From: Tissierellia bacterium | Lineage (GTDB): Bacteria > Bacillota > Clostridia > Tissierellales > Tissierellaceae | DNA: 28,161 nucleotides | Direction of reading: 5' to 3' | Assembly: GCA_012521625.1 (NCBI GenBank) | Contig: JAAYLY010000121.1 | Location: 1 to 28,161, forward strand | Shown: in pieces, positions 15,251 to 23,182 of the stretch | Layout of the letters: every line of letters starts with the position of its first letter | Numbering within the stretch: position 1 is the stretch's first letter | Translations under genes and position numbers: made by a program | The notes under the pieces: model-generated | Told to the model about the DNA's origin: nothing | Databases searched by the model: none | Seen by the model: the letters and a program-made list of their open reading frames with translations, nothing else

Positions 15251-15964
15251 TTAAATTAGCCTGCTCATTTCCTTCTGTAGTCGTTTGATAATTCGCTTCT
15301 CCAGCCTTGAAATATAGGATTGGGAGATTCCCAAAAGGTCTGCCACTTCCTTCTGGGTCTTTTCCCGTCCATTCCTTAAGCCGAACCTTAATTCCACAAT
15401 AGTTTTTTCCCTTGGGGAAAGTTTTTCTATGGCCTCATTTAATAAACTTTTATCTACCTCATCCTCTATGTACTTAAAGATAATATCCCCATCTGTACCC
15501 AATATATCTGAAAGTAATAGTTCGTTGCCGTCCCAGTCAATGTTTAAGGGTTCATCTAGGGATACCTCATTCCTAGTTTTGCTGTTCTTCCTTAGATACA
15601 TAAGGATCTCATTTTCAATACACTTGGAAGCATAGGTAGCCAGTTTTATATTCTTATCAGGATCAAAGGTGTTTACTGCCTTAATTAAACCTATGGTACC
15701 TATGGAGATTAGGTCTTCAATGGATACCTTAGTATTGTCGAATTTCCTAGCTATGTAGACTACAAGCCTTAAGTTTCTCTCTATCAAGATGGCCTTGATG
15801 GATTCATCCTCTTTCAGCTTCTTTAAGTAGTATTCCTCTTCCTCAGGCTCCAAGGGTGGCGGCAGGGTTTCACCGGTGCCTATGTAGTCGATACGCCTTA
15901 GCAGCCTGAATTTCCTCATTAATTTAAAAAGGATTATCCAGATCTTATATTTTAAGCTCTTCAT
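15251..15964 (-). CDS. sigE: Mother-cell sigma factor SigE, pro-form
   Basis: The early mother-cell sigma factor, made as inactive pro-sigma-E. It has 237 residues (239 in B. subtilis). The first 26 or so residues form a hydrophobic, basic pro-sequence (KYKIWIILFKLMRKFRLLRR) that tethers it to the membrane. The processing region YIGTGETLPPPL matches the B. subtilis site, placing the cut near Y27. Region 2 has RNLRLVVYIARKF and DLISIGTIGLIKAVNTFD; region 4 ends QKEVADLLGISQSYISRLEKRI. Its ATG overlaps the spoIIGA stop by four bases (ATGA), so protease and substrate are translationally coupled. Confidence 0.97.
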   Translation of the reverse strand: MKSLKYKIWIILFKLMRKFRLLRRIDYIGTGETLPPPLEPEEEEYYLKKLKEDESIKAILIERNLRLVVYIARKFDNTKVSIEDLISIGTIGLIKAVNTFDPDKNIKLATYASKCIENEILMYLRKNSKTRNEVSLDEPLNIDWDGNELLLSDILGTDGDIIFKYIEDEVDKSLLNEAIEKLSPREKTIVELRFGLRNGREKTQKEVADLLGISQSYISRLEKRIIKRLQKEMSRLI

Positions 15965-16863
15965 ATTTCCTCCTTTAATACTATAGATTCATAATCCAAC
16001 AAGCCTGAAAATCCATCGGTAGAAAGATCACCATTATAGATGCCGATGATGATATCATCTATTTCCAGCTCAATGCCCTTATCTGGGGCCTTTAGCTCTA
16101 CCCTATCAGGCTTAAAGCCAAGGATTAAGCCTGCCTCATTTCCTATTGACCTAAAAGGAATAATGGTCAGGGGAAATTCCTCCCTAAGGTCTATAAGGAC
16201 CTCCTCCATAGTCCTTTGGGGAGATTTGTAATATTCCATTAATTCCCTAGGCAGGATTGCCTCCAGCTTTTCTACTTCCACTACAAAGACCCTCATATTG
16301 GTCAAGGGGTCCTTAAGGCTATTACCCGTATCTATTAAGGCCTTTAGGCTGACCTCCTCCCCCCTGTGATGGATAACAGCATCCAGCAGGAAACTATCCA
16401 GCATCTTCTTCCTGTGGTTATATTCAAAGACTAGGATGGAGACTATTACCGCCAATAGTAGTCCCATTAGGATGTGCTTAATGGAAAAAATGTTAAAGAG
16501 GTTTACTTCCCTACTTAAGATCTTTTGAATGTTAGTAAAATTAGAGGATATACTTATAATGGCTCCTGCTAAGATAAAGGATAAGATGTAAAAGCACAAC
16601 CACTGGTATAAAAAGTTCTTAATATTTTTACTCCTAAAGATCATATATATTATTAAGATCGAAAATAGTAGTTTAACTATAAAGCTAGATAGGAAGTAAA
16701 GGTACGGACTAAAGACAGTCAAAGAGTAGAGGGTGGTTATTATTGCCCCAATAAGGATTCTATTTGTTTTTATATTTGACTTAGTTATCCGGTTGGTAAA
16801 GTAGAGCAGCAGGAAATTAATAGCAAAGTTTTCTACCAAATAATATTCCAATATTATATACAA
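15961..16863 (-). CDS. spoIIGA: Sporulation sigma-E factor-processing peptidase SpoIIGA
   Basis: A membrane aspartic protease that cleaves pro-sigma-E after a signal (SpoIIR) from the forespore. From the chosen start it has 300 residues. The N-terminal half holds about five membrane spans (roughly 5-23, 38-54, 62-82, 86-106, 132-150). The C-terminal half carries the protease motif LIDTGNSLKDP with catalytic D178. The open frame runs back to 16950, but those codons lie in the ftsZ terminator and the promoter. The TTG at 16863 has GGGAGG 5 bases upstream and gives MYIILEYYLVENF, the usual opening, so it is preferred. It overlaps sigE by four bases. Confidence 0.95.
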   Translation of the reverse strand: MYIILEYYLVENFAINFLLLYFTNRITKSNIKTNRILIGAIITTLYSLTVFSPYLYFLSSFIVKLLFSILIIYMIFRSKNIKNFLYQWLCFYILSFILAGAIISISSNFTNIQKILSREVNLFNIFSIKHILMGLLLAVIVSILVFEYNHRKKMLDSFLLDAVIHHRGEEVSLKALIDTGNSLKDPLTNMRVFVVEVEKLEAILPRELMEYYKSPQRTMEEVLIDLREEFPLTIIPFRSIGNEAGLILGFKPDRVELKAPDKGIELEIDDIIIGIYNGDLSTDGFSGLLDYESIVLKEEI

Positions 16864-16894
16864 GGTTTCCTCCCATAGCATTTTAATTAAATAT

Positions 16895-16927
16895 ATTATA
16901 AGACAAAGCCTATAAAAAATTTGTCGC
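16895..16927 (-). promoter_or_regulatory. spoIIG-type promoter with possible Spo0A box
   Basis: On the minus strand GCGACA (16927-16922) precedes a perfect TATAAT (16900-16895) by 21 bases. Overlapping the -35, the opposite strand reads TTTGTCGC, close to the Spo0A box core TGTCGAA. A long spacer plus a 0A box at -35 is the design of the B. subtilis spoIIG promoter, activated by phosphorylated Spo0A with sigma-A. Confidence 0.55.
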
Positions 16928-16938
16928 TTTTTAAGAAT

Positions 16939-16976
16939 AAAAAAAAACATATCTAATTTAATAGATATGTTTTTTT
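16939..16976 (-). terminator. Intrinsic terminator of the ftsZ operon
   Basis: Stem ACATATCTA/TAGATATGT (16947-16955 with 16962-16970) with a 6-base loop, extended by A and T runs on both sides. It is effective on the minus strand, about 12 bases after the ftsZ stop. Symmetry means it could also stop plus-strand transcripts. It separates the division cluster from the sporulation genes. Confidence 0.85.
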
Positions 16977-16987
16977 ACAAAATTTTA

Positions 16988-18043
16988 TTATTTTCTTTTC
17001 CTTCTTAAGAAAATTGGAATATCCAATTCATCAAAATCATCAAAATCATCATCTTCCCTATTGGCTTCTTCTTTAGCTTCCTTACTAGGTCTAACGTCAA
17101 AGCCTGTGGCTATTACTGTAATCTTAATCTCATCCTTTAAGTCTTCATCGATACCAGCACCGAAGATGATGGTGGCATCTGGGTCAACAGCTTGTCTAAT
17201 TAAGTCAGCTGCTTCATTGACCTCAAAGATACCCAGGTCGTCCCCACCAGTTATGTTTAGAAGTACTGCCTTGGCCCCATCAATGGAGGTTTCTAAAAGT
17301 GGTGATTGAATAGCCTGTTTAGCGGCCTCTGTTGCCCTATTTTCGCCGGTTGCTCGTCCAATTCCCATGTGGGCTATACCCTTGTCATACATAATAGTCT
17401 GAACATCAGCAAAGTCAAGATTTATCAAGTTAGGTACTGAAATTAGGTCAGATATACCCTGGATACCCTGTTTTAGAACTTCGTCGGCCATTACAAAGGC
17501 TTGAGATATGGTAGTCTTCTTCTCTGCAATTTGCAACAACCTATCGTTGGGAATAGTTACTAAGGTATCTACCTTGGCCTTTAGATTTTCGATACCCATT
17601 TCCGCTTGGCTAAGCCTTTTTCTTCCTTCGAAGGTAAATGGCTTAGTAACTACACCTACAGTAAGTATCCCCATCTCCTTAGCCAGTTCAGCCACTATAG
17701 GGGCTGCCCCTGTACCTGTACCACCACCCATACCGGCAGTTATAAAGACCATATCTGCCCCCTTAAGTGCTTCGGCTATTTCATTCCTACTTTCTTCGGC
17801 AGCCTTAGCTCCGATTTCCGGATTAGCTCCTGCCCCTAATCCCTTAGTTAATTTCTCACCTATTTGAATTTTAGTCTCCGCCCTAGAAGAATGAAGGGCT
17901 TGAATATCCGTATTTATGGCAACAAAATCTACACCTCTTACTCCATGCTCAACCATCCTATTTACAGCATTATTTCCCCCACCACCAACACCTATTACCT
18001 TGATCTTTGCAAATTGCTCCACATCTACATCAAAATCAAACAT
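16988..18043 (-). CDS. ftsZ: Cell division GTPase FtsZ
   Basis: The tubulin-like GTPase that forms the Z-ring at mid-cell and, in sporulation, at the polar septum. It has 351 residues. GTP-binding features are GVGGGGNNAVNRM (18-30) and the tubulin signature GGGTGTG (106-112); the T7 loop LDFADVQTIM is present. The C-terminal tail ends DIPIFLRRKRK, the conserved peptide that binds FtsA/SepF/ZapA-like partners. AAGGGGG stands about 7 bases before the ATG. It is the last gene of the division cluster and is followed directly by a terminator. ftsA is not beside it. Confidence 0.98.
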   Translation of the reverse strand: MFDFDVDVEQFAKIKVIGVGGGGNNAVNRMVEHGVRGVDFVAINTDIQALHSSRAETKIQIGEKLTKGLGAGANPEIGAKAAEESRNEIAEALKGADMVFITAGMGGGTGTGAAPIVAELAKEMGILTVGVVTKPFTFEGRKRLSQAEMGIENLKAKVDTLVTIPNDRLLQIAEKKTTISQAFVMADEVLKQGIQGISDLISVPNLINLDFADVQTIMYDKGIAHMGIGRATGENRATEAAKQAIQSPLLETSIDGAKAVLLNITGGDDLGIFEVNEAADLIRQAVDPDATIIFGAGIDEDLKDEIKITVIATGFDVRPSKEAKEEANREDDDFDDFDELDIPIFLRRKRK

Positions 18044-18101
18044 CTTGTATCCCCCTTGTCTATTGTAGCTTATATTGTTTTCTATTTATGTTAAAGTGTA
18101 T

Positions 18102-18443
18102 TTATATTGATCGGTTTTTAAATAGGATCAACCTTCTAATGGCTGCAAAGTTATCAAATAATCTTCCACCAAAGGTAAAGATTGCCGCATAATATAGTGG
18201 AACTCCAAGCCTGTCACCAATATAGGCTAGAAAGGCTGCTAAGATGGAGTTTCCAAAGAAGCCAGATAAAAATACCCTTATATTGAATTTATTCTCTAAA
18301 CTAGCCCTAACTCCTCCAAAGACGGAGTCTAAGCAGGCTAGAATGGCTATGGTTATATAAAGTGAATAGGTGGTATTATATGTATAGGGCAAGAGGAAAC
18401 CAATAACCCCACCTATTAAAATCCCAATCAATGCAATTACCAT
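18102..18443 (-). CDS. Small basic membrane protein Sbp (DUF1290)
   Basis: A 113-residue hydrophobic protein with three or four membrane spans (about 2-20, 26-42, 58-75, 82-98) and the DUF1290 pattern GFLLPYTYNTTYSLYITIAILACLDSVFGGVRA. In B. subtilis the homologue sbp lies in the ylxW-ylxX-sbp-ftsA-ftsZ region; its role in division is not known. The ATG at 18443 overlaps the stop of the upstream DUF881 gene (TGATG). A TTG one codon earlier is an alternative start. It stands 58 bases before ftsZ. Confidence 0.85.
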   Translation of the reverse strand: MVIALIGILIGGVIGFLLPYTYNTTYSLYITIAILACLDSVFGGVRASLENKFNIRVFLSGFFGNSILAAFLAYIGDRLGVPLYYAAIFTFGGRLFDNFAAIRRLILFKNRSI

Positions 18444-19168
18444 CAACTATCATCTCCCTTTGGTTTTGCATATTCAAATGTAAGCTCCCCCCTGTAGGCT
18501 GGAATTATTACCTTTTCTTCTATCTTGGGTTCAAAGCCAATCTGGTAAACATTCTTTAACATATCCCCATAGGTATGAGGGGCGCTAACAGCCGCCATCA
18601 GTAATTGAGGGTCACCTATGGCTTTTATAATGAAAGGAGTGCCTATACTTCTGCCATTGATTCTAATAATGGGACCGTTACACTTAATCTCTGATGTGGG
18701 CATAACCCTTTCCCCATTGATGCTAATGGCTTCTGCTCCGGCCACCCTTAAATCATTTAGTATATTTAATATATCCACATCATGGATAACATCATCATTT
18801 ATGTCGAAACCTATGATTTCATCACTAGGATTATCATACATTTTAATGGATATTCCTGGCCCCTCCAAATCCACATAACCAGATGCAATCATATTGCTGT
18901 ATAATTCCTTCCTAAAAAGGTCTATTATATCCTCATCCCCTGCTGAGATCTTTTTTAAAACCTCCAACTCCTCTTCCCTCTTTTGGATGATCTTTTCGAT
19001 CTCTTGAATCTCATTTTTTATAATGTCTATTTCCTTCTTGGTATTTTCTATAGACTTGATGGTAACGGGAACATAGGCTTCCACATTCGCCTTCAGCTGA
19101 GTGGCTATAATTATACCAATAAGGACGCTAAATATGGCAATTATGACCTTATTCTTTAGTTCCATCAT
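18443..19168 (-). CDS. DUF881 family protein (YlxW/YlxX-like), second copy
   Basis: A 241-residue membrane-anchored protein: one N-terminal span (about 7-25), a coiled-coil region (35-75, many E, K and I), then the DUF881 domain with GYVDLEGPGISIKMYD, AEAISINGERV, INGRSIGTPFIIKAIGDP and the C-terminal FEYAKP. The domain probably faces the outside. Homologues next to division genes are known as YlxW/YlxX; the function is unknown. Its neighbour at 19182 is a clear paralogue in tandem, 13 bases upstream. The ribosome-binding site is weak (GAGTGTG), so translation may depend on coupling. Confidence 0.88.
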   Translation of the reverse strand: MMELKNKVIIAIFSVLIGIIIATQLKANVEAYVPVTIKSIENTKKEIDIIKNEIQEIEKIIQKREEELEVLKKISAGDEDIIDLFRKELYSNMIASGYVDLEGPGISIKMYDNPSDEIIGFDINDDVIHDVDILNILNDLRVAGAEAISINGERVMPTSEIKCNGPIIRINGRSIGTPFIIKAIGDPQLLMAAVSAPHTYGDMLKNVYQIGFEPKIEEKVIIPAYRGELTFEYAKPKGDDS

Positions 19169-19181
19169 ATCACACTCACAA

Positions 19182-19937
19182 TCAGTTGACGGTTTCCTCT
19201 ACAGGAGCGTTTACAGGGGTTGCATATATGAATTCCTTAACCTTCCTATATTTAGGAATAAAAATATTCCTATCCTGCCTTATATGGACTATATAGTCTA
19301 GATTCCTTAACTGCCAAATGATTCCATGCTTGATAGTTAAAGCCGATTCTAGGGTGTTTGGATTTCCAATAGCTTTTATAACTATGGGAGATGAATTGGA
19401 TACCCCATTAATCTCCAGATGGTTTCCTGCCCTTACTATTTCCGTAAAGGAGGTATATCTTTGATCATTGATGGAAATGGCTTCTGCATCAGCGGCATTT
19501 AGAATGCTTATAATCTGCAATATTAGATCCAACTCATCTACTATGGAGTAACCATCCCCAAATTGTAAGTCCATAGGTGGGTCATTGATTTCTAAAACTA
19601 TACCCTCCCCTTCTAAATCTACATAGCCGGCTAACATCCTGTATTTCATAGCATCCTTATATAAGTTTTCTGCTAAGACGTTTTTATCTACTTCGCTTTT
19701 TTCATACTGTTCAATCTTGGATTCCAACTCAGCCACCCTGTTTATTAGGCTCTCCTTCTCACTTTGTACCTTCTTTAATTCAGTGGCTAGTTGTTGAGCC
19801 CTTTGGGTAGGCAGCACTCCTTCACCAACGGTCTTATTGACGGTTTTAAAATGGATGGATAGGATCATACCTAAAAAAATTGAAACTAGAGTTAGTGCGA
19901 AGTATTCTTTAAATTTCCTTTTCTTTAATCCCTTCAT
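19182..19937 (-). CDS. DUF881 family protein (YlxW/YlxX-like), first copy
   Basis: A 251-residue protein of the same layout as its neighbour: a basic N-terminus (KGLKKRKFKEYF), one membrane span (about 13-30), a coiled coil (about 50-82), then DUF881 with GYVDLEGEGIVLEIND, AEAISINDQRY, INGVSNSSPIVIKAIGNP and a final FIYATP. The frame extends four codons further to 19949, but GGGG stands 6 bases before the ATG at 19937, which I prefer. It begins 14 bases after the ftsQ stop. The two copies share the motif order but have diverged in sequence, which suggests separate roles, perhaps as a heteromer. Confidence 0.88.
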   Translation of the reverse strand: MKGLKKRKFKEYFALTLVSIFLGMILSIHFKTVNKTVGEGVLPTQRAQQLATELKKVQSEKESLINRVAELESKIEQYEKSEVDKNVLAENLYKDAMKYRMLAGYVDLEGEGIVLEINDPPMDLQFGDGYSIVDELDLILQIISILNAADAEAISINDQRYTSFTEIVRAGNHLEINGVSNSSPIVIKAIGNPNTLESALTIKHGIIWQLRNLDYIVHIRQDRNIFIPKYRKVKEFIYATPVNAPVEETVN

Positions 19938-19951
19938 ATCATACCCCATTT

Positions 19952-20710
19952 CTAATCGTCAGTGACTATTATCGGGTGTTCAGCCCTGTTCATTAATATC
20001 TTAACTACAGAAAGTTGATTTTTCTCTATATGATCTAAGATTTCTTTTAATAGTCTTAATTTATATTTTACATTATTCATAGGGCCAAAGGCAACAGATA
20101 TACCATCTTTTAAAGTGATTTTCATATCTTCCACCCTATTCATATCTATTATAGCCATCTTAATAAGTATATCTAGCCTATGGCTTTCCTTTATAAAGTC
20201 TTCAAAAGTTTCCAACTCTAACTTTGAAAATAAATTTTCACCTAATTCTATTCTATCAGTTTTTAAACCTAATACAATCGGCAAAGCCTCCAAGTTTGAA
20301 TCCGTTTCCCTTAGGACATATCCTTCTTCATTTATTATGTAATACATGGATATATGCTTAATAAGTACCCTATCTTTCCTTTCAAGAATATCTATCTCAA
20401 CTTCCCTGGGAAAAATCCTCCTTATCTTCACCTCATCCACATAGGAAAGCTTGGAAAGTTTTTCTTCCGCCTCCTTAATCCTTATCCTAAAGATATTTTC
20501 CCCCTTATTAAAGCCTATGGTATGTAGGATCTTTTCCCTAGGAATTTTTTTGCTCCCCTTAATAGTAATATTTTCTATATTGAATAGCTTGGAATGTAAA
20601 GCAAAACTAGTCAATATGATAGTTATTGACATGATCATTATGAGGTTTAAAAAAATCCTTAGCCTCCTATGCTTCCTCTGAATCCTAGTTTCCTTCTGCA
20701 CCCTCATCAC
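19952..20710 (-). CDS. ftsQ: Cell division protein FtsQ/DivIB
   Basis: A bitopic divisome protein that works with FtsL and FtsB/DivIC outside the membrane. It has 252 residues: a basic cytoplasmic start (RIQRKHRRLRIF), a single membrane span (about 19-38), then a POTRA domain (FNIENITIKGSKKIPREKILHTIGFNKGENIFRI, about 48-80) and the FtsQ domain with LSYVDEVKIRRIFPREVEIDILERK. The annotated start is a GTG followed by ATG; GGAG lies only a few bases upstream, so a downstream GTG (codon 4) is a plausible alternative. It lies 41 bases after murA, across a short hairpin. Confidence 0.93.
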   Translation of the reverse strand: MMRVQKETRIQRKHRRLRIFLNLIMIMSITIILTSFALHSKLFNIENITIKGSKKIPREKILHTIGFNKGENIFRIRIKEAEEKLSKLSYVDEVKIRRIFPREVEIDILERKDRVLIKHISMYYIINEEGYVLRETDSNLEALPIVLGLKTDRIELGENLFSKLELETFEDFIKESHRLDILIKMAIIDMNRVEDMKITLKDGISVAFGPMNNVKYKLRLLKEILDHIEKNQLSVVKILMNRAEHPIIVTDD

Positions 20711-20735
20711 TCCAAAGTTGTCCCATTCTTAAATA

Positions 20736-20750
20736 GCAGCAAAATGCTGC
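20736..20750 (-). other. Short hairpin after murA
   Basis: A 6-bp stem GCAGCA/TGCTGC with a 3-base loop, directly after the murA stop. On the minus strand it is followed by TATTTAAG, too weak for a confident terminator. It may reduce or process the message before ftsQ. Confidence 0.35.
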
Positions 20751-20751
20751 C

Positions 20752-22005
20752 TTATACGGAGATTATATTGGCTCCCAACTTGTTTAAGCTGACATAGAGG
20801 TTTTCATAGCCCCTATTTACATGATTGATATTTTCAACTTCCGTAACTCCTTGAGCCGCTAATCCTGCTAACACCAAAGCTGCACCTCCACGCAAATCCT
20901 TAGCAAAAACCTTGGCTCCAGTCAACTCCTTAATCCCCTTAATAACAGCAACGCTGCCTAGGGTTTTAATATTGGCCCCCATCCTAGTCAATTCCTCTGC
21001 ATGTTTAAACCTATTTTCAAACACCGTTTCATTTACTATACTAGTACCGTCGGCTATAGTCAATAGGGCCATAAACTGGGCCTGCATATCCGTTGGAAAA
21101 CCGGGATAAGGTAGGGTCTGGAGCATTTCAATTGGATAGAGCTTTTCTGGACCAATTACCTTTATCTCATCCCTATCTACTAATACTTTAGTTCCCGTCT
21201 CCTTCAATTTAGCAATTATACTCTGTAGGTGTTCCAAGACTACATTCTTAAGGACAATTTCCCCCCTTGTAATGGCGGCTGCAACCATAAAGGTACCAGC
21301 TACTATCCTATCGGGTATTATCCTATGCTCACAACTATTTAGCTTTTGAACCCCCTCTACTACTATGACACTGGTTCCTGCCCCCTTAACCCGACAGCCA
21401 GCCTTATTTAAGTAATCCTGTAGATCTACTATTTCCGGCTCCCTAGCTGCATTCCTTATTATAGTAGTTCCCTCTGCCATGGTGGCAGCTAAGATGATAT
21501 TCTCTGTAGCCCCTACTGAAGGATAATCCAACTGGATTTCACAACCCTTAAGGCCATCAGTCTTGCAGTATAAAAAGCCATGGGATTCCACAATTTCTGT
21601 CCCCATCTGCCTTAGGGATTTAAGATGCAAATCTATTGGCCTAGGTCCTATTTCACAACCTCCTGGATAGCTTAAAACCGCCTCTCCAAAACGTGCTAAC
21701 AAAGCTCCCATCAGTATGATGGAGGACCTCATCTCCCTAACCAACTCCTCCGGCAAGGTCACCCTATTTATGGTGCTGGAATCGATTATAAGGGTATCTC
21801 CCTCTATATCTACCCTGGCACCTAGGGAAGTTAAGATCTTTATCATAACCTCAACATCTTTTAATTTGGGTACGTTGGAAATGACGTTAGTGGTGCCATT
21901 AATAACTGTAGCAGCTAAAATGGGTAGGACCGCATTCTTAGCACCTATAATAGGAACCTCACCTTCTAACCTTGCTCCACCATTGATTATATACTTTTCC
22001 ACCAT
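20752..22005 (-). CDS. murA: UDP-N-acetylglucosamine 1-carboxyvinyltransferase MurA
   Basis: The first committed step of peptidoglycan synthesis, transferring enolpyruvate from PEP to UDP-GlcNAc. It has 417 residues. Seen: the substrate lysine K23 (GAKNAVLP), the fosfomycin-sensitive catalytic cysteine C117 in GGCEIGPRPIDLH, and FPTDMQAQFMALL in the second half with the conserved D. The ATG at 22005 has GGAGG 4-5 bases upstream. The next codon, GTG, would give MEKYIINGG, as in many homologues, with better spacing. Placement of murA between murG and ftsQ is seen in several clostridia. A palindrome with Fur-like half-sites lies just upstream. Confidence 0.97.
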   Translation of the reverse strand: MVEKYIINGGARLEGEVPIIGAKNAVLPILAATVINGTTNVISNVPKLKDVEVMIKILTSLGARVDIEGDTLIIDSSTINRVTLPEELVREMRSSIILMGALLARFGEAVLSYPGGCEIGPRPIDLHLKSLRQMGTEIVESHGFLYCKTDGLKGCEIQLDYPSVGATENIILAATMAEGTTIIRNAAREPEIVDLQDYLNKAGCRVKGAGTSVIVVEGVQKLNSCEHRIIPDRIVAGTFMVAAAITRGEIVLKNVVLEHLQSIIAKLKETGTKVLVDRDEIKVIGPEKLYPIEMLQTLPYPGFPTDMQAQFMALLTIADGTSIVNETVFENRFKHAEELTRMGANIKTLGSVAVIKGIKELTGAKVFAKDLRGGAALVLAGLAAQGVTEVENINHVNRGYENLYVSLNKLGANIISV

Positions 22006-22023
22006 TCCACCTCCAGCAAATAT

Positions 22024-22047
22024 AGATAATGATATCTATCATTATCT
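22024..22047. promoter_or_regulatory. Perfect palindrome upstream of murA (Fur-like half-sites)
   Basis: Perfect 11-base arms AGATAATGATA and TATCATTATCT are separated by two bases, between murG and murA. The half-sites contain GATAATGAT and ATCATTATC, the halves of the Fur consensus, but are 4 bases apart where the consensus has 1. No T-run follows, so it is not a standard terminator. Confidence 0.5.
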
Positions 22048-22071
22048 TATTCACCAGAGTGGCTAGGGTTA

Positions 22072-23178
22072 CTATTTTGCCATTAATTCCCTTACTAATT
22101 TAAGGATTTCTTTTGTGGCATTAATATTGCCTAATTTTTTGCTATTTATCGACATTCTTCTTAACTTGCCCCTATCCCTTAATAGGTCCTCTATAGTTTC
22201 CATCAATAGTTGTCCACTCAAGTCCTTCTCCAAAATGACTACACTGGCTCCAGCCTTTTCAAAGGCCCTGGCATTATATTCCTGATGGTTCTCCGCAGTA
22301 TAACTTTTGGGAATTAAGATGCTTGGCAGCCCTATGGCGGAAGCTTCAGCCAAGGTTATGGCTCCAGATGAGGAGATCAATAAATCGGCTATATTGAGGG
22401 CATCAGGCATGTCGTAAAGATAGGGTAGTATTCGGATGTTTCCCTTTAAAGTTATATTTTTTTCCTCTAGAGACTTCATAAATCCCTCATATAAGCGTTT
22501 ACCAGTTACGTGAATCAGTTGGAAATCATCACTCCAGCTATCATTTAATAAGATATCTATAATTGCATCGTTAAGGCTCTTTTGCCCCCCACTTCCTCCG
22601 AAGGAAAGTACAAGGGGCTTGTTAGGATCTATATCTAACTTCTTGTAAGAAGCCTTCTTATCCCTATTTAGGATTTCACCCCTTATAGGATTGCCTGTAT
22701 TTACAACCCTATCAGGATATTTAAAGTATTTAGCCGATTCCTCAAAGGTGGTAGCTACCCTATCTACATAGCGGGAGAGTATCTTATTAGTTATACCAGG
22801 AAAGGCATTTTGTTCATGGATTAGGGTAGGTATATTATTTTTAGCCGCCTTATAGACTATGGGACCGCAGACATATCCTCCAGTACCAATTACCATGTCA
22901 GGTTTAAAATCGTCTATAATGGCCTGAGACTGCCTCAAACCTATAAAGAGCTCCTTCAGGGAAATGAAGAAGTTCTTATTTATCCTCCTTGGTAAGCCCT
23001 TTACCCTAATAGCTTTAAAGGGGATACCTTCCTTGGGGACCAACTCAGCCTCTAAGCTATCCTTAGTACCTATATAGAGGATTTCAGCATCTTGGTCGTA
23101 GTTTTTAATTTCCTTGGCAATAGCTAAAGCTGGATAGATGTGTCCTCCAGTGCCGCCACCTGAGATTATATATCGCAT
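22072..23178 (-). CDS. murG: UDP-GlcNAc lipid II glycosyltransferase MurG
   Basis: Adds GlcNAc to lipid I at the inner face of the membrane to make lipid II. From the chosen start it has 368 residues, with the N-terminal GGGTGGHIYPA (7-17), a second glycine-rich loop SFGGSGGQKSLND and the UDP-GlcNAc site SSSGAITLAEASAIGLPSILIP near 260-281. The frame runs nine codons further upstream into ftsW, but AGAGGAG stands 8 bases before the ATG at 23178, which gives the family's usual MRYIISGGGTGG. It begins 4 bases after the ftsW stop. Confidence 0.97.
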   Translation of the reverse strand: MRYIISGGGTGGHIYPALAIAKEIKNYDQDAEILYIGTKDSLEAELVPKEGIPFKAIRVKGLPRRINKNFFISLKELFIGLRQSQAIIDDFKPDMVIGTGGYVCGPIVYKAAKNNIPTLIHEQNAFPGITNKILSRYVDRVATTFEESAKYFKYPDRVVNTGNPIRGEILNRDKKASYKKLDIDPNKPLVLSFGGSGGQKSLNDAIIDILLNDSWSDDFQLIHVTGKRLYEGFMKSLEEKNITLKGNIRILPYLYDMPDALNIADLLISSSGAITLAEASAIGLPSILIPKSYTAENHQEYNARAFEKAGASVVILEKDLSGQLLMETIEDLLRDRGKLRRMSINSKKLGNINATKEILKLVRELMAK

Positions 23179-23182
23179 CTGA

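Noticed and set aside
17508..17867. A 119-codon plus-strand frame opposite ftsZ
   Set aside because: It mirrors the conserved GTP-binding part of ftsZ; its serine/proline/alanine-rich composition is what the complement of that region gives.
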